A DNA stretch of 12,117 nucleotides, taken from Clostridia bacterium (GTDB lineage: Bacteria > Bacillota > Clostridia > Christensenellales > Borkfalkiaceae). Shown piece after piece: positions 1-6,233 of this stretch (positions are counted from its first letter, which is position 1; every line of letters begins with the position of its first letter). Made by a program: the position numbers and the translations under genes. The notes below the pieces were generated by a model that worked only from the letters and a program-made list of their open reading frames with translations, was not told the origin of the DNA and searched no databases. The stretch lies in assembly GCA_021205485.1 (NCBI GenBank), contig JAJPXK010000177.1, forward strand, positions 1-12,117. The letters are read 5' to 3'.

Positions 1-656
1 TCTGGCAGGTTGAGCCTGAAGTATGCTTCGCCGAACTTGACGACATAATAGAGATAGCTCAGGAATTTATAAAATATATAATAAAGCACGTTATGGATAA
101 CTGCCCCGACGAGATGGCGTTTTTCAACCAGTGGATGGAAAAGGGCCTTACGGACAAGCTTACGCATGTTGTAGAGAGCGACTTTGCGAGGGTAACTTAT
201 ACCGACGCGATAGAAATTCTTAAAAAATCCGGCAAGGACTTCAAATTCCCCGTATCATGGGGAAGCGACCTGCAGAGCGAACACGAAAGGTATTTAACCG
301 ACGAGTACTTCAAAAAACCTGTATTCGTCACCGATTATCCTAAGGATATAAAGGCGTTTTATATGAAGCAGAACCCCGACGGCAAGACAGTGGCGGCCAC
401 CGATCTGCTTGTGCCCGGCATAGGCGAAATTATAGGCTGCAGCGAGCGCGAGGCGGACTACGACAAACTTAAAGAAGCTATGGAAGCAAGGAATATGCCC
501 CTTGAAGCGTATGCGGGGTACCTTGCCACGCGTAAATACGGCACTGTGCCTCACAGCGGTTTCGGCCTCGGGCTTGACAGGGCTTTGATGTACGTCACGG
601 GCGTTTCCAACATAAGGGACGTAATCCAGTTCCCCCGCAACTATGGCTTATTGTAA
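1..656 (+). CDS. asnS: Asparaginyl-tRNA synthetase, C-terminal part (5' end outside window)
   Basis: Class II aminoacyl-tRNA synthetase that charges tRNA-Asn with asparagine in the cytoplasm. The frame is open from base 3, so the gene enters from the left; the first ATG at 93 is internal. The fragment starts near the end of class II motif 2 (VEPE, nt 9-20). It continues through EHERYL, PVFVTDYPK, IKAFYM, the ATDLLVPGIGEIIG block typical of AsnRS, and motif 3 GFGLGLDRALMYVTG (from nt 558), then NIRDVIQFPRN. The ATDLL/GIGEIIG block and the KAFYM segment favour AsnRS over AspRS or LysRS. Many AsnRS read DVIPFPRTPG at the end; here it is DVIQFPRNYGLL, a mild divergence. The stop at 654-656 is followed 37 bp later by the TIR-like gene, with no terminator seen between, so cotranscription is likely. 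Confidence 0.95.
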   Translation, partial: WQVEPEVCFAELDDIIEIAQEFIKYIIKHVMDNCPDEMAFFNQWMEKGLTDKLTHVVESDFARVTYTDAIEILKKSGKDFKFPVSWGSDLQSEHERYLTDEYFKKPVFVTDYPKDIKAFYMKQNPDGKTVAATDLLVPGIGEIIGCSEREADYDKLKEAMEARNMPLEAYAGYLATRKYGTVPHSGFGLGLDRALMYVTGVSNIRDVIQFPRNYGLL

Positions 657-693
657 TGCGAGAGCAATGCTGAAATCAAACGGGTGAAATACG

Positions 694-1992
694 ATGAATG
701 AGAAAATATTTATTGCGTGGGGAGGCAACCAGCATCTCGCCAACGAAGTGAGCGCAGAAATAAGCAAATACGGCTATGACGGTATCGTAGGCGGCGGCAC
801 GATAGTAAATATGCATATCGGCGCGCAGGTTTTTACGCAGATAAACAAATCCACGAGCGCGATTATCCTTGTGCAGAATTTTGCCGACGGCGACTATAAT
901 CTGAGCGACAACCTTATGTTTGAGTGGGGATATATCGTGGCAAAATTTGCCCCTAACCGAGTTCATGTCTTTCTGATAGGAATGAGCGCTAAGAACCTTC
1001 CAAGCGATTTGGCGGGGTCATGGGCGAGAGAGATAGAAATTAAGGATAGGTCGATGCAGGACGTAGCCAAAGAAATCGCCGATATTTTTCATCAGAATGA
1101 CTCTAACCAGGAAAGAATGGACAAGCTGGCCGTCGTTCATAACCACAGCAGAATATTGGAAATAATAAGCGAACACAACACAAAGCCGCAGTGTACCGAT
1201 ACGATGCTTGCGTATTACATATTGCACAGCATAGAATCTACATATTACCACATGGATGAAGACATCTTTAACAAGTCGATAGAGAGAATAGAAACTAATT
1301 CGGCGCTGCTGCTGTCTGTAATACAAATGGTAAGGGCGAATATCCAGTTGTTTAAATTTACTGAGAATTTACAAAAGCCGCTTAAGTTTGAAGACTTTTA
1401 CGAGCTTACTTTGTATTTTGACAACGACAACGATCTGTCGGCGTATGACAAGGAATTAGACGTGTGGCTGCGCATGTTCAATACCGACAGAATGGGCTTG
1501 TGCTATTATTTTGTGGCGATAGGCGATGAATTATCTGCGGAAGAAAAAACAGATTATCTTAATAAATCGGTAGATTGCCATTACAAGGCTTTGGAAATAC
1601 TGTCGCAGATATGCCAGGATAACAGCGGCGACAGAAATTACTTATCCCTGTACGAAGGATATTATTACAATGATTTGTTCAGATGCTATATAGAGCTTAA
1701 CGACGACGAAAACGCCAAAAAATGTATAGATAAAGCGGTAGACGCAAGAAAGCACATGTTTTTAACGTATAAGCAGCTTTTCCCGCAGGACGAGGTTATT
1801 GTCGGAAGGCTTTCGCTGGAATATTATCTTGCGCTTACCGAGCAGATGAAGTACAGCGACAATATAATGGAAAAGAAGGCGATATATAGAACCATAGATT
1901 CGTACCTTAATAAGTTAGAAGAGGAAGCTACAAAACAGCACTCGTTGATTAACCGTTTAAAATCGAGCATAGATTCAAATATAAAGAAATAA
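694..1992 (+). CDS. TIR-like (CAP12/PF10137-type) nucleotide-binding protein with helical C-terminal half
   Basis: A 432-residue protein with no signal peptide or membrane segment. Residues 1 to about 130 resemble the TIR-like fold found in prokaryotic NAD-cleaving or cyclic-nucleotide-sensing defence effectors. What is seen: a first strand IFIAWGG (5-11), ILVQNFADGDY (58-68), the family block NLMFEWGYIVAKF (73-85) whose Glu77 matches the catalytic or nucleotide-contacting Glu of the NVxFELGY motif, RVHVFLIG (89-96), and NLPSDLAG (101-108), a hallmark of this family. Residues about 150-420 look all-helical, with a TPR-like stretch near 280-350 (ALEIL, LYEGYYYNDLFRCYIELND, CIDKAVDARK). The start is ATG 694, with a modest GGGTGA-like ribosome site. 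Its codons look more AT-rich than those of asnS or the asparaginase gene, which hints at separate acquisition. NADase activity or a defence role is inference; a sensor or regulator is also possible. Confidence 0.75.
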   Translation: MNEKIFIAWGGNQHLANEVSAEISKYGYDGIVGGGTIVNMHIGAQVFTQINKSTSAIILVQNFADGDYNLSDNLMFEWGYIVAKFAPNRVHVFLIGMSAKNLPSDLAGSWAREIEIKDRSMQDVAKEIADIFHQNDSNQERMDKLAVVHNHSRILEIISEHNTKPQCTDTMLAYYILHSIESTYYHMDEDIFNKSIERIETNSALLLSVIQMVRANIQLFKFTENLQKPLKFEDFYELTLYFDNDNDLSAYDKELDVWLRMFNTDRMGLCYYFVAIGDELSAEEKTDYLNKSVDCHYKALEILSQICQDNSGDRNYLSLYEGYYYNDLFRCYIELNDDENAKKCIDKAVDARKHMFLTYKQLFPQDEVIVGRLSLEYYLALTEQMKYSDNIMEKKAIYRTIDSYLNKLEEEATKQHSLINRLKSSIDSNIKK

Positions 1993-1998
1993 AGCGTA

Positions 1999-2964
1999 AT
2001 GAAAAAAATTAGCGTGATTTTTACGGGCGGCACTATCGGCAGCCTTAAAAAGGGCGACAGCATACAGCCCGACGGCGAGGCGGCGTTCCTTCTTTTGGAA
2101 ATGTATAAAAAACGCAGCGGGGCAAACTGCGATTTTGACATAAGCCAGCCTCTTTCCGTCTTAAGCGAAAATATGACGGACGAAAATATGGCCCTTATTT
2201 GCAGGTGCATACGCGGCAAGCTTGAAGGCGGGGCGGACGGCGTTATCGTTACGCACGGCACCGACACCCTGCAGTACACCGCTTGCGCGGCGAGCTATGT
2301 TTTAGGGCTGGACTGCGCCCCCGTGGTGTTTGTTTCAAGCAACTACACCCTCACCGACGGCAGGGCGAACGGGCTTGACAATTTTGCCTCTGCCGTTAAT
2401 TTTATAGAGCAGAAAGGCGGCAGGGGAGTGTTTATAAGCTACCGCAACCGCGACGAACAGGCCACCAATATACACAGGGCCGCAAGGGTGCTGCCGTATA
2501 TGCCCTATGATGACAGGCTTTTCTCTTTAAACGGCGTTTACGGCGACATATATTGGGGTCAATTTGTAAAAAATTACGATTATAAAGAGCGCGCGGACGG
2601 GCAGAAACCCGCCGATATCGGCGAGCTCGCCGAGGGCGGCAAGGTTCTTATGTTAAACTGCGCCCCCGGGCTTTATTATCCCGACGAAATACCCGAAGGG
2701 GTGCGGGCGGTGATACTCGACGCGTACCATTCGGGCACCGCCGACACCGTAAGCGACAATATCCGCCGTTTCGCCCGCAACGCGAAGCAGAAGGGCATAC
2801 CCTTCTATATTTCCTGTTCATGGGACGGGGTGGAGTACCAGTCGGTGTCGGAGTTCGGCAATTTAGGCTTTAAAGTAATGCCCGCGGCTTCGCCTATCGC
2901 CATGTATATGAAGATAAAAATGGGCCTTGACCCGTATATCTCCTTAGGAGGAGATATAAAATAG
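1999..2964 (+). CDS. L-asparaginase-like amidohydrolase (AnsA-type)
   Basis: Predicted cytoplasmic enzyme hydrolysing L-asparagine to aspartate and ammonia; 321 residues, close to the usual type I length. Both asparaginase signatures are present: FTGGTIGS with nucleophilic Thr12, and VTHGTDTL with Thr88-Asp89. Lys139 in IEQKGGRG lies where the catalytic lysine is expected. SSNYTLTDGRANGLDNF (113-129) replaces the usual TGSxRPxxxxxxDGxxNL segment, and the C-terminal domain contains LNCAPG and AYHSGTAD. No signal peptide is seen, which argues against a periplasmic type II enzyme. The start lies 6 bp after the TIR-like stop, with only a weak ribosome site, suggesting translational coupling to that gene. 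The 3' end forms a 9-bp inverted repeat (2935-2943/2950-2958) that includes an AGGAGG run. A GatD-like or other amide substrate cannot be excluded, since the family is broad. Confidence 0.82.
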   Translation: MKKISVIFTGGTIGSLKKGDSIQPDGEAAFLLLEMYKKRSGANCDFDISQPLSVLSENMTDENMALICRCIRGKLEGGADGVIVTHGTDTLQYTACAASYVLGLDCAPVVFVSSNYTLTDGRANGLDNFASAVNFIEQKGGRGVFISYRNRDEQATNIHRAARVLPYMPYDDRLFSLNGVYGDIYWGQFVKNYDYKERADGQKPADIGELAEGGKVLMLNCAPGLYYPDEIPEGVRAVILDAYHSGTADTVSDNIRRFARNAKQKGIPFYISCSWDGVEYQSVSEFGNLGFKVMPAASPIAMYMKIKMGLDPYISLGGDIK

Positions 2965-2969
2965 TAAGC

Positions 2970-3204
2970 TCACGCAAATCTTTTTGAATTGCTGTTCAAA
3001 AACATTTGCCGTGATTTGAGGGACAAACCAATCTCAACTTCGTTTTGATTGTTATTTGTCTCAACGGCTGTAAGGTCAACAGCCGTTTCGGTCACCGCAA
3101 ATGCCTTTCAATATGCATTTGCTCATCTCGAAGTACCAAAACAGCGCATAAGTGCTGTTTTGAGAAATGTACTTCTCGTCCCTTTTGCGCATTTGCTAAG
3201 GGCG
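2970..3204. repeat. Cluster of six consecutive stem-loops, possible structured RNA or tandem palindromic repeats
   Basis: No convincing gene lies between 2965 and 3529. Six inverted repeats stand almost end to end: 2970-3014 (about 18 bp, with TTTTTGAA/TTCAAAAA inside and GCAAAT/ATTTGC outside), 3018-3062 (imperfect, GACAAA/TTTGTC outside), 3063-3087 (perfect AACGGCTGT/ACAGCCGTT), 3097-3122 (GCAAATGC/GCATTTGC), 3130-3175 (GAAGTAC and AAAACAGC with their complements) and 3177-3204 (CCCTT/AAGGG). The arms are too long and regular for chance. They could be a structured noncoding RNA, a 3' UTR processed or terminated here, or an eroded palindromic mobile repeat. No family is recognised. Confidence 0.6.
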
Positions 3205-3279
3205 TCCGTAATAATATAATGTGCAAAATTCCCCTTTTTACCAAAAGCAGCAAGTAGGTTGCAGCAAATAGGGGCGCTC

Positions 3280-3318
3280 AGGTGTGGCAAAGCTACACCT
3301 TCGCAACGTCATTTTTTT
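3280..3318 (+). terminator. Possible weak terminator: hairpin followed at a distance by T7
   Basis: AGGTGT at 3280-3285 pairs with ACACCT at 3295-3300, with an inner GC/GC pair and an AAA loop. A run of seven T begins only about 11 bases later (3312-3318), so the geometry is poor for intrinsic termination. It may end transcripts from the asparaginase gene or be another member of the stem-loop cluster. Confidence 0.3.
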
Positions 3319-3327
3319 AGAATTAAC

Positions 3328-3352
3328 CACGATTTGCTAACGCAAATGCGTG
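3328..3352. repeat. GCAAAT-core palindrome, isolated copy
   Basis: CACG and ATTTGC (3328-3337) pair with GCAAAT and CGTG (3342-3352) around a TAAC loop, with one bulged G. The arms match those of the hairpins at 2970-3014, 3097-3122 and 4975-5000, so it belongs to the same repeat family. Confidence 0.6.
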
Positions 3353-3447
3353 AATAAATATACCGCACAAAAAGGTGCTAAAGGTATTATTTTTATACAA
3401 TTATAATTATTGTAGAAAAATATTTTCAAAACTCATTGAAAAATGTG

Positions 3448-3476
3448 TTGACAGATATAAATTTGTGTGTTAAAAT
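3448..3476 (+). promoter_or_regulatory. Sigma-A type promoter of rpmG
   Basis: A perfect -35 TTGACA (3448-3453), a 17-bp spacer and a -10 TAAAAT (3471-3476, five of six consensus). Initiation would fall near 3483, about 47 bp before rpmG. It follows a very AT-rich stretch that could act as an UP element. Confidence 0.8.
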
Positions 3477-3481
3477 CTGTA

Positions 3482-3511
3482 TACATCTCTTCAGAGGGGT
3501 GTAATTTTTTT
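3482..3511 (+). terminator. Terminator-like hairpin at the 5' end of the rpmG transcript
   Basis: TACATCTCT (3482-3490) pairs with AGGGGTGTA (3495-3503) in a 9-bp stem including two G-U pairs, with a TCAG loop, followed by A and seven T (3505-3511). The hairpin begins about where transcription should start. It could attenuate rpmG with a very short leader, terminate read-through from upstream, or protect the 5' end of the mRNA. Confidence 0.5.
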
Positions 3512-3529
3512 GTACGGAGTTTTCTATCA

Positions 3530-3694
3530 ATGAAGAAAGCATCAGTAAGAGCAAAGATAACTCTTGAATGCACGGAGTGCAAGCATAGGAATTACGACAG
3601 CTATAAGAATAAGCGCAACGACCCCGACAGGCTTGTTATTTCTAAGTATTGCCCTAACTGCAAAAAGCATACCGAACATAAAGAAACCAAGTAA
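3530..3694 (+). CDS. rpmG: 50S ribosomal protein L33 (zinc-ribbon type)
   Basis: A 54-residue small basic protein of the large ribosomal subunit. ATG 3530 is chosen over the in-frame start at 3467 because the extra 21 codons are unlike L33, would begin between the -35 and -10 elements, and a GGAG ribosome site (about 3516-3519) precedes 3530. Two CxxC pairs, CTEC (14-17) and CPNC (near 43-46), mark the zinc-binding C+ form. The core reads VRAKITLECTECKHRNY and ends in a Lys-rich tail. It is followed by secE and nusG, the standard order in Firmicutes, although here a 297-bp gap with a structured element separates rpmG from secE and no tRNA-Trp gene is seen there. Confidence 0.95.
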   Translation: MKKASVRAKITLECTECKHRNYDSYKNKRNDPDRLVISKYCPNCKKHTEHKETK

Positions 3695-3713
3695 GTTTGC
3701 TTTATTTTAAGGG

Positions 3714-3829
3714 CTTTTACCTTACTATCGCGCAATTGCGACAGCAATTCGCGGCTGGCCATTAAAAAATAATAGTGAGTTTTGCCCTTCACTTGTTATG
3801 GGCAAACCCCCTTGGCGTTAAGGTAAAAG
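3714..3829 (+). ncRNA. Candidate multibranched structured RNA element between rpmG and secE
   Basis: A closing 11-bp stem, CTTTTACCTTA (3714-3724) with TAAGGTAAAAG (3819-3829), encloses three further helices. These are ACTAT/ATAGT (3724-3728 with 3772-3776), the bulged hairpin CGCG-AATTGC/GCAATT-CGCG (3729-3753, loop GACA), and TTTGCCC/GGGCAAA (3781-3787 with 3800-3806). This nested layout resembles a multi-helix junction RNA such as a riboswitch or small RNA. It could equally be a palindromic mobile repeat. It matches no family I can name, and no terminator follows directly. Confidence 0.45.
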
Positions 3830-3935
3830 ATTGAATTTTGTGCATTATGTTATGTGCTATGCCCTGAGAGAATGCGCAAAAGAAAGAAAAAAACATTCAT
3901 AAGGCTTGCCTGAGAATGGTTTGTCTTTAAAAGTC

Positions 3936-3986
3936 GTGTAATTTATTTTTCAGCAGCAAATGAAAAATAAATTCACGGGAAGGGAG
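3936..3986 (+). promoter_or_regulatory. Long AT-rich hairpin abutting the secE ribosome-binding site
   Basis: GTG-AATTTATTTTTCA (3936-3953) pairs with TGAAAAATAAATT-CAC (3961-3976), about 16 bp with one bulge and an 8-nt loop. It is followed within three bases by the secE ribosome site AAGGGAG (3980-3986) and ATG 3992. No T-run follows, so it is not an intrinsic terminator. A role in mRNA 5' end stability or processing, or in ribosome access, is possible. Confidence 0.45.
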
Positions 3987-3991
3987 TTATT

Positions 3992-4234
3992 ATGGCAAAA
4001 ACAGATACCAAAACTAAAAAACCTAATATCTTTGTCCGCATGGGCAGGAAATTAAAGGAAACTTTTTCAGAACTTAAAAGGGTTACATGGCCTTCATTCC
4101 CTAAGGTTGTCAAGTCTACGTGCGTTGTTCTTGTTGTAGTCCTTGTTTTCCTTGTGGCGTTTACGCTTATAAATGAAGGACTGCTGGCGCTTTTGAAATT
4201 ATTAACAGAGATTGGAACTGATACCGGAGAATAA
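3992..4234 (+). CDS. secE: Preprotein translocase subunit SecE
   Basis: An 80-residue single-spanning membrane protein that clamps the SecY channel of the general secretion machinery. After a basic N-terminus come the conserved amphipathic segment KETFSELKRVTWPS (the LKxVxWP hallmark, residues about 23-36) and one hydrophobic helix, about 44-64, rich in Val and Leu. Length fits the short SecE of Gram-positive bacteria. Its ribosome site AAGGGAG is strong. The nusG start lies 6 bp downstream, and nusG's probable ribosome site (GGAG) overlaps the last secE codons, so the two are likely coupled. Confidence 0.95.
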   Translation: MAKTDTKTKKPNIFVRMGRKLKETFSELKRVTWPSFPKVVKSTCVVLVVVLVFLVAFTLINEGLLALLKLLTEIGTDTGE

Positions 4235-4240
4235 TCTGCA

Positions 4241-4777
4241 ATGCCTGATTTTACTGAATCTACGCCCTGCTGGTATATCCTTCATACCTATTCGGGATAC
4301 GAAGCGATGGTAAAGGACAGCCTGCAGAGGCTTATAGAAAATAACAATCTTCAGGATCAGATTTTTGACGTGAAGATTCCTATGGAAACTACCATAGAAG
4401 AAAAGAACGGCAAGCGTAAACTTGTAGAACGCAAGCTGTTGCCTTGCTATGTATTCATAAAGATGATATACTCTAACCAGCTTTGGTACTGGGTTACGAA
4501 TACAAGGGGCGTTACGGGGTTTGTAGGCCCTCAGGGCAGACCTATCCCTATGAAAGAGGCCGAAATCCGCAAGATGCGTCTTGAAGAAGTGGTAGAAAAC
4601 GTCGACTTTGCCGTAGGCGAAAAGATAAGCATAGACGCCGGCCCCCTTGAAGGCTTTGACGGCGTAATTAAAGAGCTTAACATTCCCGCGCAGAAGGCGC
4701 TGGTAAGCGTAGAGCTTTTCGGCAGAACCACCGACGTGGAAGTGGAGTTTATCCAGATAAGAAAGATAGACGAGTAA
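4241..4777 (+). CDS. nusG: Transcription termination/antitermination factor NusG
   Basis: A 178-residue elongation factor that binds RNA polymerase and affects pausing, termination and coupling to the ribosome. The NGN domain occupies about residues 10-115: CWYILHTYSGYE, the LLPCYVFIKM strand and TRGVTGFVG (in the family, W..VRNTPGVTGFVG). The KOW domain follows near 125-175: GEKISIDAGPLEGFDGVIKELN, then KALVSVELFGRTTDVEVEF. Full length for the family, with no insertion. It has the usual partner secE upstream. A repeat-rich 298-bp gap then precedes rplK; in most relatives rplK follows closely. Confidence 0.97.
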   Translation: MPDFTESTPCWYILHTYSGYEAMVKDSLQRLIENNNLQDQIFDVKIPMETTIEEKNGKRKLVERKLLPCYVFIKMIYSNQLWYWVTNTRGVTGFVGPQGRPIPMKEAEIRKMRLEEVVENVDFAVGEKISIDAGPLEGFDGVIKELNIPAQKALVSVELFGRTTDVEVEFIQIRKIDE

Positions 4778-4804
4778 ATTTGAAATAGTATTGAAGTCGG
4801 ATTG

Positions 4805-4946
4805 CCTTGGCTTCCCCTTGAGGGTAGCGTAGCATACACAGTAGAAGCTGTCAACGCTAGTTGACTGATGAGGTGGAAATAATTTTTACAGAACAACACC
4901 TCATCCACCGCAAGCGGTCCCCCTTCCCCTCAAGGGGAAGGCTACA
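4805..4946. mobile_element. MITE-like repeat element, apparently complete copy
   Basis: About 140 bp without an open frame. The ends are inverted: CTTCCCCTTGAGGG at 4811-4824 against CCCCTCAAGGGGAAGG at 4925-4940. Internal helices are GTCAAC/GTTGAC (4850-4855 with 4860-4865), GATGAGGTG/CACCTCATC (4867-4875 with 4897-4905) and CCGC/GCGG (4908-4917). This design is known from nonautonomous repeats widespread in gut Clostridia. A 19-nt segment at 4825-4843 interrupts the left arm. A matching left end lies at 12044-12117: 41 of 46 bases are identical over the first 46. Confidence 0.75.
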
Positions 4947-4974
4947 ATAATGTGCAAATTATTAAATTTGATAT

Positions 4975-5000
4975 TTCACCGCAAATGATATTTGCGTGAA
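4975..5000. repeat. GCAAAT-core palindrome upstream of rplK
   Basis: TTCAC (4975-4979) and GCAAAT (4981-4986) pair with ATTTGC (4990-4995) and GTGAA (4996-5000) in an 11-bp stem with one bulged C and a GAT loop. The arms match the palindromes near 2970, 3097 and 3328. It lies in the rplK leader or promoter region, where I found no convincing -35/-10 pair. Confidence 0.6.
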
Positions 5001-5075
5001 CATATTTTGTGGGAGAATACGTTAAATCTTTTTAATGACGTACTCGCTAAAACCACATAGGAGAAGATTTTTTTT

Positions 5076-5501
5076 ATGGCTAAAAAAATTACAGCGGTTG
5101 TAAAACTGCAGCTTCCCGCAGGCAAAGCTACGCCTGCTCCTCCCGTAGGTTCAACCCTCGGCCCTCATGGTATCAACATACCCGGGTTCACAAAGGAATT
5201 CAATGCCAAGACGGCTGACAAAGCGGGCCTTATTATCCCCTGCGTAGTCACCATTTACCAGGACAGAAGCTTTACTTTCATCCTTAAAACGCCCCCTACG
5301 CCCGTGCTTATCAAAAAAGCCCTCGGCATAGACACGGCGAGCGCCCGTCCTAACAGGGACAAGGTAGGCAAGCTTACCAAGGCGCAGGTTGAAGAAATTG
5401 CAAAGATGAAGATGCCCGACCTTAACTGCTCTACTTTGGAAGCGGCTAAAAGCATGGTCAAAGGCACGGCGCGCTCGATGGGCGTTACCGTAGAAGAGTA
5501 A
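5076..5501 (+). CDS. rplK: 50S ribosomal protein L11
   Basis: A 141-residue protein of the ribosomal stalk base. It binds the GTPase-centre region of 23S rRNA and takes part in factor binding and the stringent response. The N-terminal domain carries the hallmark LQLPAGKATPAPPVGSTLGPHG (residues about 11-32, proline-rich), followed by NIPGFTKEFNAKT. The C-terminal RNA-binding domain includes FILKTPPTPVLIKKA and KMPDLN, then a TARSMGV-type end. Length is standard. The ribosome site AGGAGA (5059-5064) lies somewhat far, 11 bases, from ATG 5076. rplA begins 14 bp downstream. The operon is typically autoregulated by L1, but no L1 site was identified with confidence. Confidence 0.97.
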   Translation: MAKKITAVVKLQLPAGKATPAPPVGSTLGPHGINIPGFTKEFNAKTADKAGLIIPCVVTIYQDRSFTFILKTPPTPVLIKKALGIDTASARPNRDKVGKLTKAQVEEIAKMKMPDLNCSTLEAAKSMVKGTARSMGVTVEE

Positions 5502-5515
5502 GGGGAGGTAAGATA

Positions 5516-6205
5516 ATGAAAGTCGGAAAGAAATACGCTGAAAGCGTTAAATCATACGATCATTCCAAGTCATACGACGTAAACGAAGCCGTAGCCCTTA
5601 CCCTTAACACGGCGAAGGCAAACTTTGACGAAACTATAGAACTTCACATCCGTTTAGGCGTTGACCCCCGCCAGGCAGACCAGCAGGTCCGCGGCGTTCT
5701 CGTCCTTCCTAACGGCATAGGCAAAACCAAGAAAGTATTGGTTATCGCAAAGGGCGACAAGGCGGACGCGGCTACAGCGGCAGGCGCCGATTACGTAGGC
5801 GCGGAAGAAACTATACAGCGCATACAGCGCGAAAACTGGTTCGATTTCGACGTTATGATCACAACCCCCGATATGATGGGCGTTGTCGGCCGTATCGGTC
5901 GTATCTTAGGACCTAAAGGCTTGATGCCTAACCCTAAGTCGGGCACGGTTACTATGGACGTAGCCAAAGCCGTCAAGGAAGTTAAAGCCGGTAAAGTTGA
6001 ATACCGCCTTGACAAAACGGCCATCATCCACTGCCCTATAGGCAAAAAGTCGTTCGGCGCCGAAAAGATTACCGAAAACTTCAACGCGCTTATGGAAGCC
6101 GTAGTTAAGGCTAAGCCCGCGGCGGCCAAAGGCCAGTATATAAAGAGCGTTACATTAAGCTCTACCATGGGCCCCGGCGTTAAAGTTAACTATAACAAGG
6201 GTTAA
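5516..6205 (+). CDS. rplA: 50S ribosomal protein L1
   Basis: A 229-residue protein that binds 23S rRNA at the mobile L1 stalk, helps release deacylated tRNA, and in many bacteria represses its own L11-L1 operon. Seen: the N-terminal GKKYAESVKSYD, IELHIRLGVDPRQADQQVRG, VLPNGIGKTKKVLV, the second-domain DMMGVVGRIGRILGPKGLMPNPKSGTV block, EYRLDKTAIIHCPIGKKSF, and the end TLSSTMGPGVKVN. Full length. The ribosome site GGGAGG sits close to ATG 5516 and the gene follows rplK at 14 bp. No terminator is seen after it, so the rplJ leader may also be reached by read-through. Confidence 0.97.
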   Translation: MKVGKKYAESVKSYDHSKSYDVNEAVALTLNTAKANFDETIELHIRLGVDPRQADQQVRGVLVLPNGIGKTKKVLVIAKGDKADAATAAGADYVGAEETIQRIQRENWFDFDVMITTPDMMGVVGRIGRILGPKGLMPNPKSGTVTMDVAKAVKEVKAGKVEYRLDKTAIIHCPIGKKSFGAEKITENFNALMEAVVKAKPAAAKGQYIKSVTLSSTMGPGVKVNYNKG

Positions 6206-6233
6206 AAATTTACGGTTGTCAGCAAAAAATCAG

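Noticed and set aside
1824..2279. Minus-strand 151-codon frame across the TIR-like/asparaginase junction
   Set aside because: It overlaps two well-supported + strand genes, has no conserved motif and no ribosome site.
2941..2964. AGGAGGAG run at the end of the asparaginase gene as a ribosome site for a further gene
   Set aside because: No start codon with an open frame of useful length follows at proper spacing; the run is also part of a 9-bp hairpin.
3045..3257. 70-codon open frame rich in Cys
   Set aside because: It lies across hairpins 2 to 6 of the stem-loop cluster, has no ribosome site, and its composition looks like translated palindromes.
2970..3352. CRISPR-like array
   Set aside because: The repeated GCAAAT arms have irregular spacing, differ in length and orientation, and no unit with constant repeat and spacer is present.
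3695..3991. Expected tRNA-Trp gene between rpmG and secE
   Set aside because: Searched by eye for acceptor stem, GTTCRANNC arm and CCA anticodon; none found. The inverted repeats there do not fold as a cloverleaf.
4946..5075. rplK promoter
   Set aside because: Several TATA-like hexamers but none with an acceptable -35 at 16-18 bp; rplK may be transcribed from upstream.
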